64,000 nucleotides of DNA from Candidatus Neomarinimicrobiota bacterium (GCA_021734025.1 JAIPJS010000006.1:1-64000); one strand, 5' to 3'. Positions 37,662 through 47,246 are shown, counted from the stretch's first letter. A program made the numbers and translations. Notes: generated by a model not told the origin, from the letters alone.

Positions 37662-38625
37662 TATATACTTCAGGTTTAAAATGGTCAAAATTTGATTTGA
37701 TCCAGTCGATTGTTTCCCGCAACCCTTCCTCCAGGGTATATTTTGGTCTCCAACTTGTTGCAAACATTATCTTTTTATTATCACAATATAAACGTTCTAC
37801 TTCACTCTTCTTAGGACGGACTCTCTTTTCATCGGTCACTATTTCAATGTCACTTTCCATAATCTCTGATATCAAATTCACTAATTCACCAATAGACACT
37901 TCTTCCTTCATCCCGATATTGGTCACCTCACCAAACAGTGAATCGGATTTAAATATTTCATGAAACCCATTTATTGTGTCTTTCACATAGGTTAAATCCC
38001 GTGTTGGTGACAAATTACCGAGTTTGATTTTTTCTTGTCCATTGAGAATTTGACTGATAACGGTTGGAATAATGGCCCGTGCTGATTGCCGGGGACCGAA
38101 GGTGTTAAATGGTCGCACAATTTTTACGGGGGTATCGAAGGATTTATAATAACTTAATGCCAACTGGTCGGCACCAATTTTTGAAGCAGAATACGGCGAT
38201 TGACCAACGAGTAGATGTTTTTCATCAATTGGTACGTATTGCGCACTTCCATAGGTTTCGCTAGTTGAAGTAATTAATACCTGTTGAATATCCAATTGCC
38301 TACTTGCTTCAAGAACATTATATGTACCTTCTACATTGGTACGTATATATGCCATTGGAGAAATATATGAATATGGAATTCCAATTAATGCGGCAAGGTG
38401 AAAAACAACATCACAGTCTTTTACAGCGTTATAAACCGAATCGTAATCCCGGATATCTCCTAACTTCACTTCTAAATCATTCTTATATTTTGAATTTTCA
38501 AGCCAGCCCCAATGATTATTTGGATTATATCGATCAAATGCAATAACATCGTAGCCTTTCTCTACTAAATACTCAGAAAAATGAGATCCAATAAAACCAG
38601 CAGCGCCAGTAATTAAAATCTTCAC
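37654..38625 (-). CDS. legB: LegB-type nucleotide-sugar 4,6-dehydratase
   Basis: 323 aa from GTG 38625. ILITGAAGFIGSHFSEYL binds NAD. TSTSETYGSAQYVPIDE and SPYSASKIGADQLALSYY (Y-x3-K) are the LegB/PseB-class catalytic segments. RPFNTFGPRQSARAIIPTVI follows. First enzyme of the legionaminate branch, converting a UDP- or GDP-HexNAc to its 4-keto-6-deoxy form. Confidence 0.87.
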   Translation of the reverse strand: MKILITGAAGFIGSHFSEYLVEKGYDVIAFDRYNPNNHWGWLENSKYKNDLEVKLGDIRDYDSVYNAVKDCDVVFHLAALIGIPYSYISPMAYIRTNVEGTYNVLEASRQLDIQQVLITSTSETYGSAQYVPIDEKHLLVGQSPYSASKIGADQLALSYYKSFDTPVKIVRPFNTFGPRQSARAIIPTVISQILNGQEKIKLGNLSPTRDLTYVKDTINGFHEIFKSDSLFGEVTNIGMKEEVSIGELVNLISEIMESDIEIVTDEKRVRPKKSEVERLYCDNKKIMFATSWRPKYTLEEGLRETIDWIKSNFDHFKPEVYNV

Positions 38626-38628
38626 TAA

Positions 38629-39561
38629 TTACCCTTTGTTATACCAATTAATCGTTTGTTGGAGTCCCTCATTGAATGAAGTTTCAGGACGAAAGTCCAA
38701 ATACTTTTTAATTAAATTAATATCAGCATAGGAATGCTTCACATCACCAGGTCTTTTATCATCGTAAGTTGCCTGAATGCTACTTCCGGCTATTTTATTA
38801 ATCGAATTTACAAGTTCATTCACACTTATTCTCTGATGCCCGGCACAATTCACAACAAGTCCTGCTGGGAAATCAGATTCGGTCGCCAAAATATTAGCCT
38901 TCACCACATTATCAATATATGTAAAATCCCGTGACTGCTCACCATCGCCGTAAATTGTTGGGGACCTTCCTTCAAGCATAGATGTGATAAATTTTGGTAT
39001 GACAGCAGAATATTGGGAAGTAGGATCCTGACCTGGTCCAAATACATTAAAATACCGTAATGCTATGGTGTGTAAACCATAGATATCAGCAAACACTTTG
39101 CAATATTTTTCACCGGCCATCTTTGAAACAGCATAAGGTGATAACGGGTTCGGGGTCATATCTTCGGTTTTTGGCAGTTTTTCACTGTCCCCGTAAATTG
39201 ATGATGAGGAGGCAAAGACTACTTTTTTTACACCTGCCTCGAGCGCTGCGTGTAAAATATTTAGGGTTCCGCTTACGTTCACTTCATTTGATGTTACTGG
39301 ATCAGCAATTGACCGGGGAACTGAAGGTAGCGCACCCTGGTGGAGGATAAAATCAACATCATCCACCGCCTCCTGTACGATGTGATAGCTTCTTAAATCG
39401 CCTTCTATTAGTGTTATATCTTCAATTACATCCTGGATGTTTTCTCTCCGTCCGGTTGAGAAATTGTCCAACACCCGAACCGAATGACCAATTTCGACTA
39501 ATCTGTGTACTATATTTGAGCCAATAAAACCGGCACCGCCTGTAACTAAAAATTTACTCAA
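38629..39561 (-). CDS. Nucleotide-sugar C4-epimerase (WbpP/GalE-like)
   Basis: 310 aa from TTG 39561. [16 protein letters not shown] binds [16 protein letters not shown] and [17 protein letters not shown] are typical of the WbpP/Gne group, and [14 protein letters not shown] holds Y-x3-[20 protein letters not shown] follows. The S-x-P-R-S-I-x-D-P signature is shared with UDP-GlcNAc 4-epimerases. Likely makes UDP-GalNAc or UDP-Gal. Overlaps gmd by 8 bp. Confidence 0.78.
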   Translation of the reverse strand: MSKFLVTGGAGFIGSNIVHRLVEIGHSVRVLDNFSTGRRENIQDVIEDITLIEGDLRSYHIVQEAVDDVDFILHQGALPSVPRSIADPVTSNEVNVSGTLNILHAALEAGVKKVVFASSSSIYGDSEKLPKTEDMTPNPLSPYAVSKMAGEKYCKVFADIYGLHTIALRYFNVFGPGQDPTSQYSAVIPKFITSMLEGRSPTIYGDGEQSRDFTYIDNVVKANILATESDFPAGLVVNCAGHQRISVNELVNSINKIAGSSIQATYDDKRPGDVKHSYADINLIKKYLDFRPETSFNEGLQQTINWYNKG

Positions 39562-40639
39562 TATTTACCTTCTTCCAATCTGATTCAATCATAATTTTTA
39601 CTAATTTTTTAAACCCAATTTGGGGCTGCCATTTAAAACCTTTTTTAGCTTTTGAAGAATCTCCCACTAGCAGGTCCACTTCAGTTGGTCGGAAATAATC
39701 GGAATCGACTTCTATAATCACATCACCTTTTTTAATGCCATTCTCAGAATTATCTCCAGCGATACCACTCACAACTCCAATTTCATTCACACCTTCACCT
39801 TGCCAATCAAGAGAAATTCCCACCTCCCGAAATGCAAGTTCCGTAAACTCCCTTACTGAATGGGTTTCACCGGTAGCCAGCACATAATCATCCGGCTCAT
39901 CCTGCTGTAACATCAGCCACATGCCTTCGCAATATTCCGGGGCATAGCCCCAGTCACGCTTGGCTTCTAGGTTCCCGAGATAAAGTTTCTTTTGCAGTCC
40001 GGCTTTAATCCTGGCGGCTGCCCGTGTGATTTTTCTGGTAACAAAAGTCTCACCGCGGCGGGGGGACTCATGATTAAAAAGTATGCCATTTACTGCGAAC
40101 AGATCATATGCTTCACGATAGTTTTTTACAATCCAGTAGGCATATAATTTTGCTACTCCATAAGGAGATCGTGGATAAAATGGTGTCTCTTCATTTTGCG
40201 GAACTTCCTGAACCTTACCGTACATTTCACTTGTGGATGCCTGGTAAAATTTTGTTGTGTCTTTTAACCCGACCTCTTTTATAGCATCAAGAAACCGTAG
40301 AACACCTATTCCATCAACCTCAGCGGTGTATTCCGGTACTTCAAATGATACTTTCACATGGCTCTGGGCAGCAAGGTTATAGATTTCGTCAGGGGCTATT
40401 TTTTCGAGCAGCCTGTTCAGGTTACTGCTGTCGGTCATGTCCCCGTAGTGGAGATACATTTGTACGTCTTCTTTATGGGGATCTTTGTACAGGTGATCTA
40501 TTCTTTTGGTATTAAATGTACTAGCTCTACGGATCACGCCGTGTACTTCGTAGCCTTTTTCCAGGAGCAGCTCCGCTAAATATGAGCCGTCCTGGCCTGT
40601 TATTCCTGTGATGAGGGCGATTTTGTTGCGATTAGTCAT
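39554..40639 (-). CDS. gmd: GDP-mannose 4,6-dehydratase
   Basis: 361 aa. [20 protein letters not shown] is the Gmd-specific GxxGxx[49 protein letters not shown] and [18 protein letters not shown] all match Gmd. It makes GDP-4-keto-6-deoxymannose, which Fcl (41200) turns into GDP-L-fucose. Near the C-terminus an extra stretch with several Gly/Asp lies around residues 290-320, as in many Gmd proteins. Confidence 0.92.
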   Translation of the reverse strand: MTNRNKIALITGITGQDGSYLAELLLEKGYEVHGVIRRASTFNTKRIDHLYKDPHKEDVQMYLHYGDMTDSSNLNRLLEKIAPDEIYNLAAQSHVKVSFEVPEYTAEVDGIGVLRFLDAIKEVGLKDTTKFYQASTSEMYGKVQEVPQNEETPFYPRSPYGVAKLYAYWIVKNYREAYDLFAVNGILFNHESPRRGETFVTRKITRAAARIKAGLQKKLYLGNLEAKRDWGYAPEYCEGMWLMLQQDEPDDYVLATGETHSVREFTELAFREVGISLDWQGEGVNEIGVVSGIAGDNSENGIKKGDVIIEVDSDYFRPTEVDLLVGDSSKAKKGFKWQPQIGFKKLVKIMIESDWKKVNIE

Positions 40640-40765
40640 GTTATCGAACCTTTAGTGCTGAAAATAAAATGTTGCATGTTTAAGGAATAAGTTGATTAGT
40701 TGAGTGGTTTAGAAGTTTAGAAAAATCATTGTTTATGAGTTTAGAAGTTTAGTGGGTTTAGGAAT

Positions 40766-41124
40766 TTAGTGTTTTTGGGTTGAGTTGTGGAGGCGGTTGA
40801 GCATTGCCGTTATGTGTTCGATTTCCGACCGTAATTCATTATAAGTTTTGTCATCGAGGAATTTAAATCGGTGCTGATTATTAATTGGTTCAATACTTCA
40901 ATAGCTGAACTATATGCTATTATGTAAAAGCGTCCCTGGTCATCAGGAGACGTCCGGGAGGAACCCTCTGCAATATTCGAACTGATTGATACGGATGCTC
41001 TCCTCAACTGAGAAATTAATCCAAATTTTTCCTCTTCCGGAAAATCGGCAGTTACCTTATAAATTCTAACCACAAAATCTTTTGCCTTTTTCCAAACATC
41101 CAATTTTTCAAAACTGTATTCCAT
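40766..41124 (-). pseudogene. Four-helix bundle protein, frameshifted
   Basis: The frame from ATG 41124 gives FEKLDVWKKAKDFVVRIY and LRRASVSISSNIAEGSSR, the S23/four-helix bundle family. It goes out of frame near 40862. The missing C-terminal helix (FLDDKTYNELRSEIEHITAM) is in the next frame to a stop at 40766. One base change restores a full-length protein of about 119 aa. This may be a real mutation or a sequencing error in an A/T-rich run. Function is unknown. An intact relative lies at 49348. Confidence 0.75.
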
Positions 41125-41199
41125 AAAAATTGTGTTAACCTATTTCTTAAGTAACCCGAAATTCTCCTCAACGCCTAATCTACTAAACGCCTAAACGTC

Positions 41200-42174
41200 T
41201 CAACCATCTTTCTCGACATTTTCAAGATACCAATCATATGTATTCTGAATCCCTTCTTTCAACGAAATCGAATGCTCCCACCCTAACTCATGCAGCCAGG
41301 ACACGTCTAACAATTTTCGTGGTGTGCCATCGGGTTTTGAGGTGTCGTGTTCAATTTGCCCTTCGAAGCCGACGATATCGGCAATTAATCCGGCTAGGTT
41401 ATTGATGCTGATGTCCTCACCAACACCGATGTTGATGTGGGTGATGTCTTTATTATAGACTTGGCTAGCGTCAATTGTTTTCATTAGATAGACACAGGCG
41501 TCTGCCATGTCATCGACGTGAAGGAATTCGCGTTTCGGTTCGCCGGTACCCCAGAGGGTTACGGTTGAATTGTTGAGTTGTTGAGTTGTTGAGTGGGTTG
41601 CTTCATGAAACTTTCGGATGAGCGCCGGGAGTACGTGTGACGTTTCAAGATCGAAATTGTCGTTAGGTCCATAGAGGTTTGTCGGCATTACCGAAAAGAA
41701 GTTTGAGCCATACTGCCGGTAGTAGTTTTCGCACATTTTAATACCGGCGATTTTCGCGATGGCGTAGGGTTCGTTGGTTTTTTCAAGTTCACCGGTAAGC
41801 AGGTATTCTTCCTTCATAGGCTGCGGCGCATGTTTCGGGTAAATGCAGGAACTTCCCAGGAAAATCAGCTTTTTGGCACCATTTTTATATGCATTGTGGA
41901 TGATGTTATTCTGGATCTGGAGGTTTTCGTAAATGAATTCTGCACGGTAAGTATCATTTGCCAGGATTCCACCTACTTTCGCGGCCGCTACAAATACGTA
42001 TTCGGGCTTTTCATTTCTAAAAAATTCCTCAACATCCTTTTGTCGCAGCAGATCCAATTCGTCGTGGGTCCTAAGAACTAAATTTTTGTAGTCTTCCTCC
42101 TGCAACCGTCGCACAATTGCGGAGCCTACCATACCGTTGTGGCCTGCTACGTAAATTTTTGCGGTTTTTTTCAT
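41200..42174 (-). CDS. fcl: GDP-L-fucose synthase
   Basis: 324 aa. [18 protein letters not shown] binds [24 protein letters not shown] and [16 protein letters not shown] (Y-x3-K) are Fcl signatures. A 10-residue insertion, [10 protein letters not shown] (DNA 41567-41598, GTTGAGTT repeats), sits before the [18 protein letters not shown] segment. It looks like a simple repeat inserted in a surface loop in frame. With gmd it forms the GDP-fucose branch. First gene of the leftward superoperon. Confidence 0.92.
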   Translation of the reverse strand: MKKTAKIYVAGHNGMVGSAIVRRLQEEDYKNLVLRTHDELDLLRQKDVEEFFRNEKPEYVFVAAAKVGGILANDTYRAEFIYENLQIQNNIIHNAYKNGAKKLIFLGSSCIYPKHAPQPMKEEYLLTGELEKTNEPYAIAKIAGIKMCENYYRQYGSNFFSVMPTNLYGPNDNFDLETSHVLPALIRKFHEATHSTTQQLNNSTVTLWGTGEPKREFLHVDDMADACVYLMKTIDASQVYNKDITHINIGVGEDISINNLAGLIADIVGFEGQIEHDTSKPDGTPRKLLDVSWLHELGWEHSISLKEGIQNTYDWYLENVEKDG

Positions 42175-42280
42175 AATGATATTAGGCTTTTATTATTGAT
42201 GCGATTTTTGAGGTTCATCGGGATGGGTGTTGATTATAGGGAGTTTGATAAGTTTTGCTAAAGAGCATTTTCTAAACTCT

Positions 42281-42716
42281 TTTTGTTCCCACTTTTTCCT
42301 TGATGAAAAAGTGGAGAAAAAATCAAGGCGATGTTTTCAATTTTGACACGCCATTTTGACGCCCTTTTGGCTTGACCCAAAAGGGCGAAAAGGTCAAGGC
42401 TGCCAATTCAATTTCGGTATCGGCAGCAATGACCTCCGGGGCAAAACCAGAAACTCGCTCCGCTCAGACAACTGGTTTTGCCAACCTCCGGCCATAGGCC
42501 GATAGAGCGAAATTGAATTGGAGGCCAAATAAAAACAAAACCGATTTCTCGTTTTTTTATCGGCCTTGGCAGGCGGTTCTTGAACCGGATGGCATAGCCG
42601 GATTTTTTTCGCACTTTTCCCGTAGGGATCTCTACGAGGTTTTCTACCTGTCCCGATCTACGAGTACTTCCCCGACTGGTCGGGGTTAGTACAAGTTTGT
42701 CGGGGGAAAAAAGTGC
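42281..42716. repeat. Structured repeat R2 (two A modules, B, D)
   Basis: Two pseudoknot-like modules. Copy one: CCACTTTTTC (42289-42298), CTTGAT, GAAAAAGTGG (42305-42314), ATCAAG (42322-42327). Copy two: GCCCTTTTGG (42361-42370), CTTGAC, CCAAAAGGGC (42377-42386), GTCAAG (42393-42398). Module B: outer arms CCAATTCAATTTCG (42403-42416) / CGAAATTGAATTGG (42508-42521), then TATCGGC (42418-42424) / GCCGATA (42498-42504), then GGCAAAACCAG (42440-42450) / CTGGTTTTGCC (42472-42482), around a loop with GCTCAGACA. A D-type GCACTTTT (42611) / AAAAGTGC (42716) closes it. Confidence 0.8.
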
Positions 42717-42763
42717 AATGAATTAGTTGCAAGAGTAGGCATACCCTTGCCCGGTGGTTCGAC

Positions 42764-43177
42764 TTACGTCCAATTGGCAATCTGTAAATCCGGGATTCGC
42801 TGGAAGTGTTTCTCGTTATTAGTCACCACGGTGAGGTGATATTCTTTTGCGATGCCTGCAATGAGCAAATCTATATCTCCCACGGGTTGTCCTTTACTAT
42901 GGAGATCTGCTTTCAGTTCACCAAAATATTGTGCCGCCGTTTGGCTTAAGGACAATATCTCAGGGCCCGGTGGGGTCAGGAAATCATGAATCCGCTGGAT
43001 ATTTGCATCAACCCTGGAGGAGTTATAGGCGCCAAAATACAATTCGCTAATGGTCAGAATAGACACTGCCAGCGCTGCGACACCAGATTCAGACACATGG
43101 GTTTTTACTTGCGGATTCCCATTCAACAGATAAATACAGGTATCAGTGTCCAACAGATATCTGAGTGTTTCTTTCAC
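42764..43177 (-). CDS. vapC: VapC-type PIN-domain toxin
   Basis: 137 aa from GTG 43177. PIN fold with the acidic residues in YLLDTDTCIYLLNG (first Asp), SILTISELYFGA (Glu), and VGDIDLLIAGIAKE (Asp pair), then VVTNNEKHFQRIP. VapC toxins are metal-dependent RNases cutting tRNA or rRNA. It overlaps the partner gene by 4 bp (43174-43177). Confidence 0.85.
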   Translation of the reverse strand: MKETLRYLLDTDTCIYLLNGNPQVKTHVSESGVAALAVSILTISELYFGAYNSSRVDANIQRIHDFLTPPGPEILSLSQTAAQYFGELKADLHSKGQPVGDIDLLIAGIAKEYHLTVVTNNEKHFQRIPDLQIANWT

Positions 43178-43413
43178 TCAGAATTGCTCCAAAACGCCTC
43201 AGCACCTCGTGTGGTAGTCGTTCGCGCCTGGTAGATCTCCCGAATGGTGTCCTCGACAGACCGATCATCCTGCCACCCTGTGCATTTCTGGAGAAAGGAC
43301 TGTGTACTTTCCTGGTCAGACAGGGTTGGGAGTGTTTCTACCGCTTTTTTCAAGTCATCGATTTCTTGTTCCAATTGCGCCAGTTTTTCAATGACAATTT
43401 CTTTGGTGAGCAT
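43174..43413 (-). CDS. Putative VapB-like antitoxin
   Basis: About 79 aa from ATG 43413 (GTG 43425 is also in frame). KEIVIEKLAQLEQEIDDLKKAVETL is a coiled helix. RSVEDTIREIYQARTTTTRGAEAFW is the C-terminal region likely to wrap the toxin. No standard ribbon-helix-helix motif was recognised at the N-terminus, so the antitoxin type is assigned by position ahead of VapC. Confidence 0.65.
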   Translation of the reverse strand: MLTKEIVIEKLAQLEQEIDDLKKAVETLPTLSDQESTQSFLQKCTGWQDDRSVEDTIREIYQARTTTTRGAEAFWSNSE

Positions 43414-43688
43414 ATGGTTAGCCACAGATTCCTTTTCGTTATTTCTTCAATCTATTACGGTTTCGTACTCTGAAGAAATGTAACTATCCCAAGCCATAGA
43501 ATAAAACCCAATTTTTCCAGGCTTTCAGTCCCTCTCCTGCTCCGGGAGGTCCATAGGACTCCTTCCGTGAGAGTGCCTTCCGGGAGTTCGAGGAGAGGGG
43601 TATGGGTTGAGGTCGGGATTTTTTGAGTATTTTGGATAACTCAACCTCAGGAGTTTTGCCAAACCACTTTTATCTTCCCCATTCTATT

Positions 43689-44060
43689 GCCCTTTTGGCT
43701 TGACCCAAAAGGGCGAAAAGGTCAAGGCGGCGCTATTTATTTTGACCGTTTGGCGACTCACTCCGAAAAATTCCTGAAACTCCGTCGCTTCGCTCCGTCA
43801 GACAACAGAAATTTTTACCTCCGTTCGTCGAAACGGTGCCCAAACTAAATAGCGAGGCCGTGAACTACAACACAAGATTAATGGGTTTTTTTATCGGCCT
43901 CTCAATTTGTTTGGTAGAATATCTGCCGGACTGCCGTTTTCAAAACCAGCTGTCTGACGACGCGAAGCGGAGGAGTTCTGGTTTTGATAGGCAGGACGGT
44001 GTAGCTCCGGGAGGAGTCCCTGCCTGGGTGGACAGGTTGTTCCGCTTGTTGCATTATTTA
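43689..44060. repeat. Structured repeat R3 (A, B, C)
   Basis: Module A: GCCCTTTTGG (43689-43698), CTTGAC (43699-43704), CCAAAAGGGC (43705-43714), GTCAAG (43721-43726). Module B: CGCTATTTA (43731-43739) / TAAATAGCG (43846-43854), CCGTTT / AAACGG, AAAAATTCCTG (43766-43776) / CAGAAATTTTT (43806-43816), loop ending CCGTCAGACAA. Module C: CAAAACCAG (43941-43949) / CTGGTTTTG (43978-43986), whose loop (TGTCTGACG...GGAGTT) is the inverse of the B loop. 43426-43688 shows nothing more than a GGGAGGTCC-rich inverted repeat. Confidence 0.8.
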
Positions 44061-44076
44061 ATGACCGATCATCGGA

Positions 44077-44469
44077 TTATTTGCTGTCGTGGCTTTTCGC
44101 TTCGAGGTAAGCAATCATTTTGCTAACCGTCTCTAGCAGTTTTGGCAATTGGTGTTGGATAGTACGGTACACCACCTCCGCATCAATGTCGAAATAATGA
44201 TGGGTAATTACATCACGCATTCCCTTTGCCGCCCGCCAATCGATATCAGGATATTGCTGCAATAACTCATTGGAAGTCAGTTGATCGATCTTTTTCAACG
44301 CCTCGCCGATGTTGATGAATTGCATACAGATACTGTCAAGCCGTTCCCGGCCCTTATCATCTGCAAGAAAGTCTTCATAGGTCTCGACATATTTACTGCG
44401 GTGTTGAATCTGTTCAATAGCCCAGCGGATGTTGTGGAGTAGTTCAGGGACCAATGCCTGTTCAGACAT
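44077..44469 (-). CDS. hepT: HepT-like ribonuclease toxin (DUF86)
   Basis: 130 aa, all-helical HEPN. MRDVITHHYFDID near residue 85 contains the R-x4-6-H-x-Y RNase motif (R...H-H-Y). SICMQFINIGEALKKI is the conserved N-terminal helix segment. Its partner is the MntA-like nucleotidyltransferase upstream, overlapping by 8 bp. In this TA class the nucleotidyltransferase AMPylates HepT to silence it. Confidence 0.88.
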   Translation of the reverse strand: MSEQALVPELLHNIRWAIEQIQHRSKYVETYEDFLADDKGRERLDSICMQFINIGEALKKIDQLTSNELLQQYPDIDWRAAKGMRDVITHHYFDIDAEVVYRTIQHQLPKLLETVSKMIAYLEAKSHDSK

Positions 44470-44776
44470 ACACTGCTTCGTGTTCTATTCGGGTTTTTAA
44501 CGATGGATTCATATGATGCCGGAGGCGGACAACGTCAACTTCCCGTTTGAGTAATTCCTCCAAATACGTTTTGAGCGCAGCCATAATAAACAGGTCCGGA
44601 TTCTCTATCTCGACGACTATATCGATATCGCTGGCTGGCGTCGCCTCTTCGCGGGCATAACTGCCGAATAAGCCAACATGCGTGACACCAAATTTTTGAT
44701 AGAGTTCGTCTTTGTGCTCCTGCAGTATTTTGCGAATATCTTTGATGTTCGGCACAGAGGCTGTTGTGGTTTTCAT
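44462..44776 (-). CDS. mntA: MntA-like nucleotidyltransferase antitoxin
   Basis: 104 aa. VGLFGSYAREEATPASDIDI carries the GS-x10-DxD motif (GSYAREEATPASDID). VVEIENPDLF then adds the later acidic strand. Minimal NTases of this size partner with HepT. The gene comes first and overlaps hepT by 8 bp. Confidence 0.88.
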   Translation of the reverse strand: MKTTTASVPNIKDIRKILQEHKDELYQKFGVTHVGLFGSYAREEATPASDIDIVVEIENPDLFIMAALKTYLEELLKREVDVVRLRHHMNPSLKTRIEHEAVYV

Positions 44777-45047
44777 AGAATTATTCCCGGATTAAAGTCT
44801 TTGTCGTCTTAATGTAAGGCAAGATCTTTATTTCTGCTACTCTTCCTGGTTTTGCTTTAGTTTTTTGCCCTGCTCCTGCTCCGGGAGGAGGCCCTTTGGG
44901 AATTTGAGGAGAGGGGTTGTCTCACCAGTCCCATAGGGATATCTGGTGAGAAGACTCCTTCCGGAGGGTGAGGTCGGTGTTTTTGAGTTTTTTGGATAAC
45001 CCAACCTCAGGAGTTTTTCCAAACCTCTTTTATCTCCCCTTTTATCC

Positions 45048-45535
45048 CTCCTTTTGACTGGCGCAAAAGGAGCAAAACGCCTTGGCTGTGCTATTTATTT
45101 TGACCGTTTCAAGATTCGCTTCGGGCCAGAACCAGAACTCGGTCACTCCGTTCCCTCAAACAGCTGGTTCTGGCTGTCCTCCGCTCATCGAAACGGTGCC
45201 CAAAATAAATAGCGAGGCCCTGAACTACAACACAAGATTATCGATTTTTATCGGCCTTGGCGTTTGTTTGGTAGAACTTCTGCTGCGCTGGCGTCAGCAA
45301 AACAAACTGTCTGACCGAGCGAAGCGAGGGAGTTTTTGTTTTGGTAGCCAGTGCAGTGTAGAAGTTCTAGAAACAAACGGTACAGCCGGCTTTTTTTCGC
45401 ACTTTTTTTCTAAAAAAAAGTGCATTGAAAAGGGAGTTTCGGGTTCTGATAGGCGGGGCAATGTAGAAGTTCTAGAAACAAATAGGGCAACCGGATTTTT
45501 GGTACTTTTTTTAAAAAAGTACGGAGAAAAACAGT
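45048..45535. repeat. Structured repeat R4 (A variant, B, C, D, plus extra right half)
   Basis: Module A variant: CTCCTTTTG (45048-45056) / CAAAAGGAG (45064-45072) with loop GGCG (45060-45063) pairing to CGCC (45078-45081) instead of CTTGAN/NTCAAG. Module B: GCTATTTATTTTG (45090-45102) / CAAAATAAATAGC (45201-45213), CCGTTTC / GAAACGG, GCCAGAACCAG (45125-45135) / CTGGTTCTGGC (45164-45174). Module C: CGTTTGTTT (45261-45269) / AAACAAACG (45371-45379), CAAAACAAA (45298-45306) / TTTGTTTTG (45335-45343). Module D: GCACTTTTTTT / AAAAAAAAGTGC (45399-45423). A second right half with its own D (45502-45522) follows. Confidence 0.8.
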
Positions 45536-45654
45536 TTTTCATATTCGGAAGTGGCAAAAGGTGCAAGAGAACTGAAGTTCCTCTCACATATTTCTTTGCG
45601 TTTTCAAACCAGTTTTCCCAAAGGGGACTCTACAAGGTATTCAAAAACAACCAT

Positions 45655-45720
45655 AAGAAATAACGAGATTCTTCGACTCCGTCCGACTTTGCCGGACTGC
45701 GCTCAGAATGACAATATTGT
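45655..45720. repeat. Isolated ATTCTTCGACTCC...CAGAATGACA unit
   Basis: CGAGATTCTTCGACTCCG...CTGCGCTCAGAATGACA is a relative of the CGAGATTTCTCC...CGAAATGACA units of the 2.3-5.6 kb array. It has a GTCCGACTTTGCCGGAC-like inner hairpin. Only one copy is found here. Confidence 0.6.
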
Positions 45721-45781
45721 CTTACCCGGGATATACCTTCTCCTTCAACCTACCATCAACAGCAGACCATGGACGATGTTT

Positions 45782-46156
45782 TCAATGGTCCGTATTTCCA
45801 GGTAACCTTCGTTTACGATATCGATGCGGTTCCACTACACAGAGCAAGTGTTGTAGTTCCTCATCTGAATGTTCATGAAGTAGTCGTTCAAATTCCGAAT
45901 GTACCTCATCAATATTTGTTGGCAGCATCCGTAAAAGAATGACTCCAACTGCTTCAAATCTCTCCAAATATACGAGTGTACCGAAATACTTGTCGCGCGT
46001 GATAAGAAGTTGTTCCATTTGCTGGGATCGATGTAAAAGTTCACGGTCTGTGGCGCGTTCCATCCCGAGCTCACTGGCGGTGACTACATCATGACCGGCT
46101 TCTCTTTGCCACTGCACGGTGACGTGATACACATCCTGATCCACCAGAAATTACAT
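45782..46156 (-). pseudogene. DUF5615 PIN-like toxin with early stop codon
   Basis: The protein VDQDVYHVTVQWQREAGHDVV...ITRDKYFGTLVY...GVILLRM matches DUF5615 PIN-like proteins, which start M-K-F-L-x-D-x-D. Here the coupled start ATG (46154-46156, TGATG overlap with the DUF433 stop) is followed at once by TAA, then TTT CTG GTG GAT. One base (AAA to TAA) would explain it. Translation could only begin at GTG 46144, losing four residues. The rest is intact to 45782. It may be an inactivated toxin or rely on the GTG start. Confidence 0.65.
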
Positions 46157-46401
46157 CAGGTGAGTTCAGGCGAAATTTCTTCACCCCGCACCAGGTCTGT
46201 CGCATACTTTGCACAGGCCTTCACATCGTCTATTTCCAGTTCGGGATAATACCGGTCGATGATTTCCTGAAATGGAATGCCTTCATCGATGAGTTCCAAC
46301 ACGTTCTCAACACGAATACGCGTACCGGCAACACAAGGCTTCCCAAAATGAATTTCCGGATCAATGACGATCCGATTTATATAGGTTGAAGTATTTTGCA
46401 T
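46156..46401 (-). CDS. DUF433 family antitoxin
   Basis: 81 aa. NRIVIDPEIHFGKPCVAGTR and VENVLELIDEGIPFQEIIDR and YYPELEIDDVKACAKYAT are textbook DUF433 (winged-helix-like, VapB-type partner of DUF5615). It precedes the toxin gene and its stop overlaps the toxin ATG (TGATG). Confidence 0.88.
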   Translation of the reverse strand: MQNTSTYINRIVIDPEIHFGKPCVAGTRIRVENVLELIDEGIPFQEIIDRYYPELEIDDVKACAKYATDLVRGEEISPELT

Positions 46402-46479
46402 TTCTTCCTCCTCTCACAACCACTCCATAAAGGATGGTGCTTAAAGTTCCTGAAAGAATCAAGGAATATGTCCGGAAAC

Positions 46480-46760
46480 GACAACACGAGATTTTCTGGG
46501 TTTTTAACGAAAACTTCGCTGTCTGAGCGCCCCAGAAAACATCTGGTTGAGTCTCGATCTTACTACGCTGAATCATAAATGGGAAAGTGCTCACCTGACG
46601 GTGGCGTGAGTTCGAAGTTTTATTGATTTTTTCTGTCCCCTTTTTCATCAAGGAAAAAGGGGACATACAAAGAACGAGGGAGTTTCGGGTTCTATTGGCC
46701 AGCGCGGTGTAGCCCCAGGAGGAGTCTTGCCGGAAGGCATCTCCTCACCAGAGATCCCTC
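46480..46760. repeat. Hairpin region with inverted pseudoknot-like module A
   Basis: On the - strand GTCCCCTTTTTC, CTTGAT, GAAAAAGGGGAC occupies 46664-46635, followed by ATCAA (46627-46623), the same layout as module A but in the opposite orientation. TTTTCTGGG / CCCAGAAAA near 46492-46539 resembles inner arms with a GTCTGAG loop. The right part carries a degenerate right half of module C (GGGAGTTTCGGGTTCT). 46760-46850 shows no gene. Confidence 0.65.
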
Positions 46761-46850
46761 CGGGGTGGCCGGATAAAAGTAGGGGGAAAATGGTGCCCCC
46801 CGGTGGGGTTCAACAGATCGCACACGTCTACTTGTTTTTTCCCGTTGGGT

Positions 46851-47246
46851 TTAATTTTCTTGTGACTCTACAATATCTTTTACTTCGTTTATCACATCTG
46901 GCAGAGCAGGTTGCTCTGTTTTAACTACTCCATCCCGTGTATGTTTATGATGGGGGAACGAAGCAATGTTTTGATGATGTGGACTGTTGTCATACCGAAA
47001 ATGCATTGTATTGGTCGCATCCTGAAAATGGTATCGATAATTCAGGTGGTGTAATATGCCACCGGTTACAATCACTGCTTCATTTATTTCGAGCAGATCC
47101 CCAGCACTCCATCGGATGCGAATCCGCACATTACACCGATTTGGAGTGAGGATTTCTTCTTCGTACTTTTCCACGTAGATTGAATCCAGTGTGTCGATAG
47201 CGTGCGCAATTGTCTCAAGATAGCCCTGGAGTATTTCATGCAACAT
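46851..47246 (-). CDS. tumE: TumE-type toxin (DUF6516)
   Basis: 131 aa. Signature segments of TumE/DUF6516: RIRIRWSAGDLLEINEAVIV, then LNYRYHFQD, then MHFRYDNSPHHQNIASFPHH, then KHTRDGV. The FRYDN.PHH...FPHHKH motif is diagnostic. The partner TumA-like gene overlaps by 11 bp. In TumA/TumE modules TumE is the growth-inhibiting component. Confidence 0.82.
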   Translation of the reverse strand: MLHEILQGYLETIAHAIDTLDSIYVEKYEEEILTPNRCNVRIRIRWSAGDLLEINEAVIVTGGILHHLNYRYHFQDATNTMHFRYDNSPHHQNIASFPHHKHTRDGVVKTEQPALPDVINEVKDIVESQEN

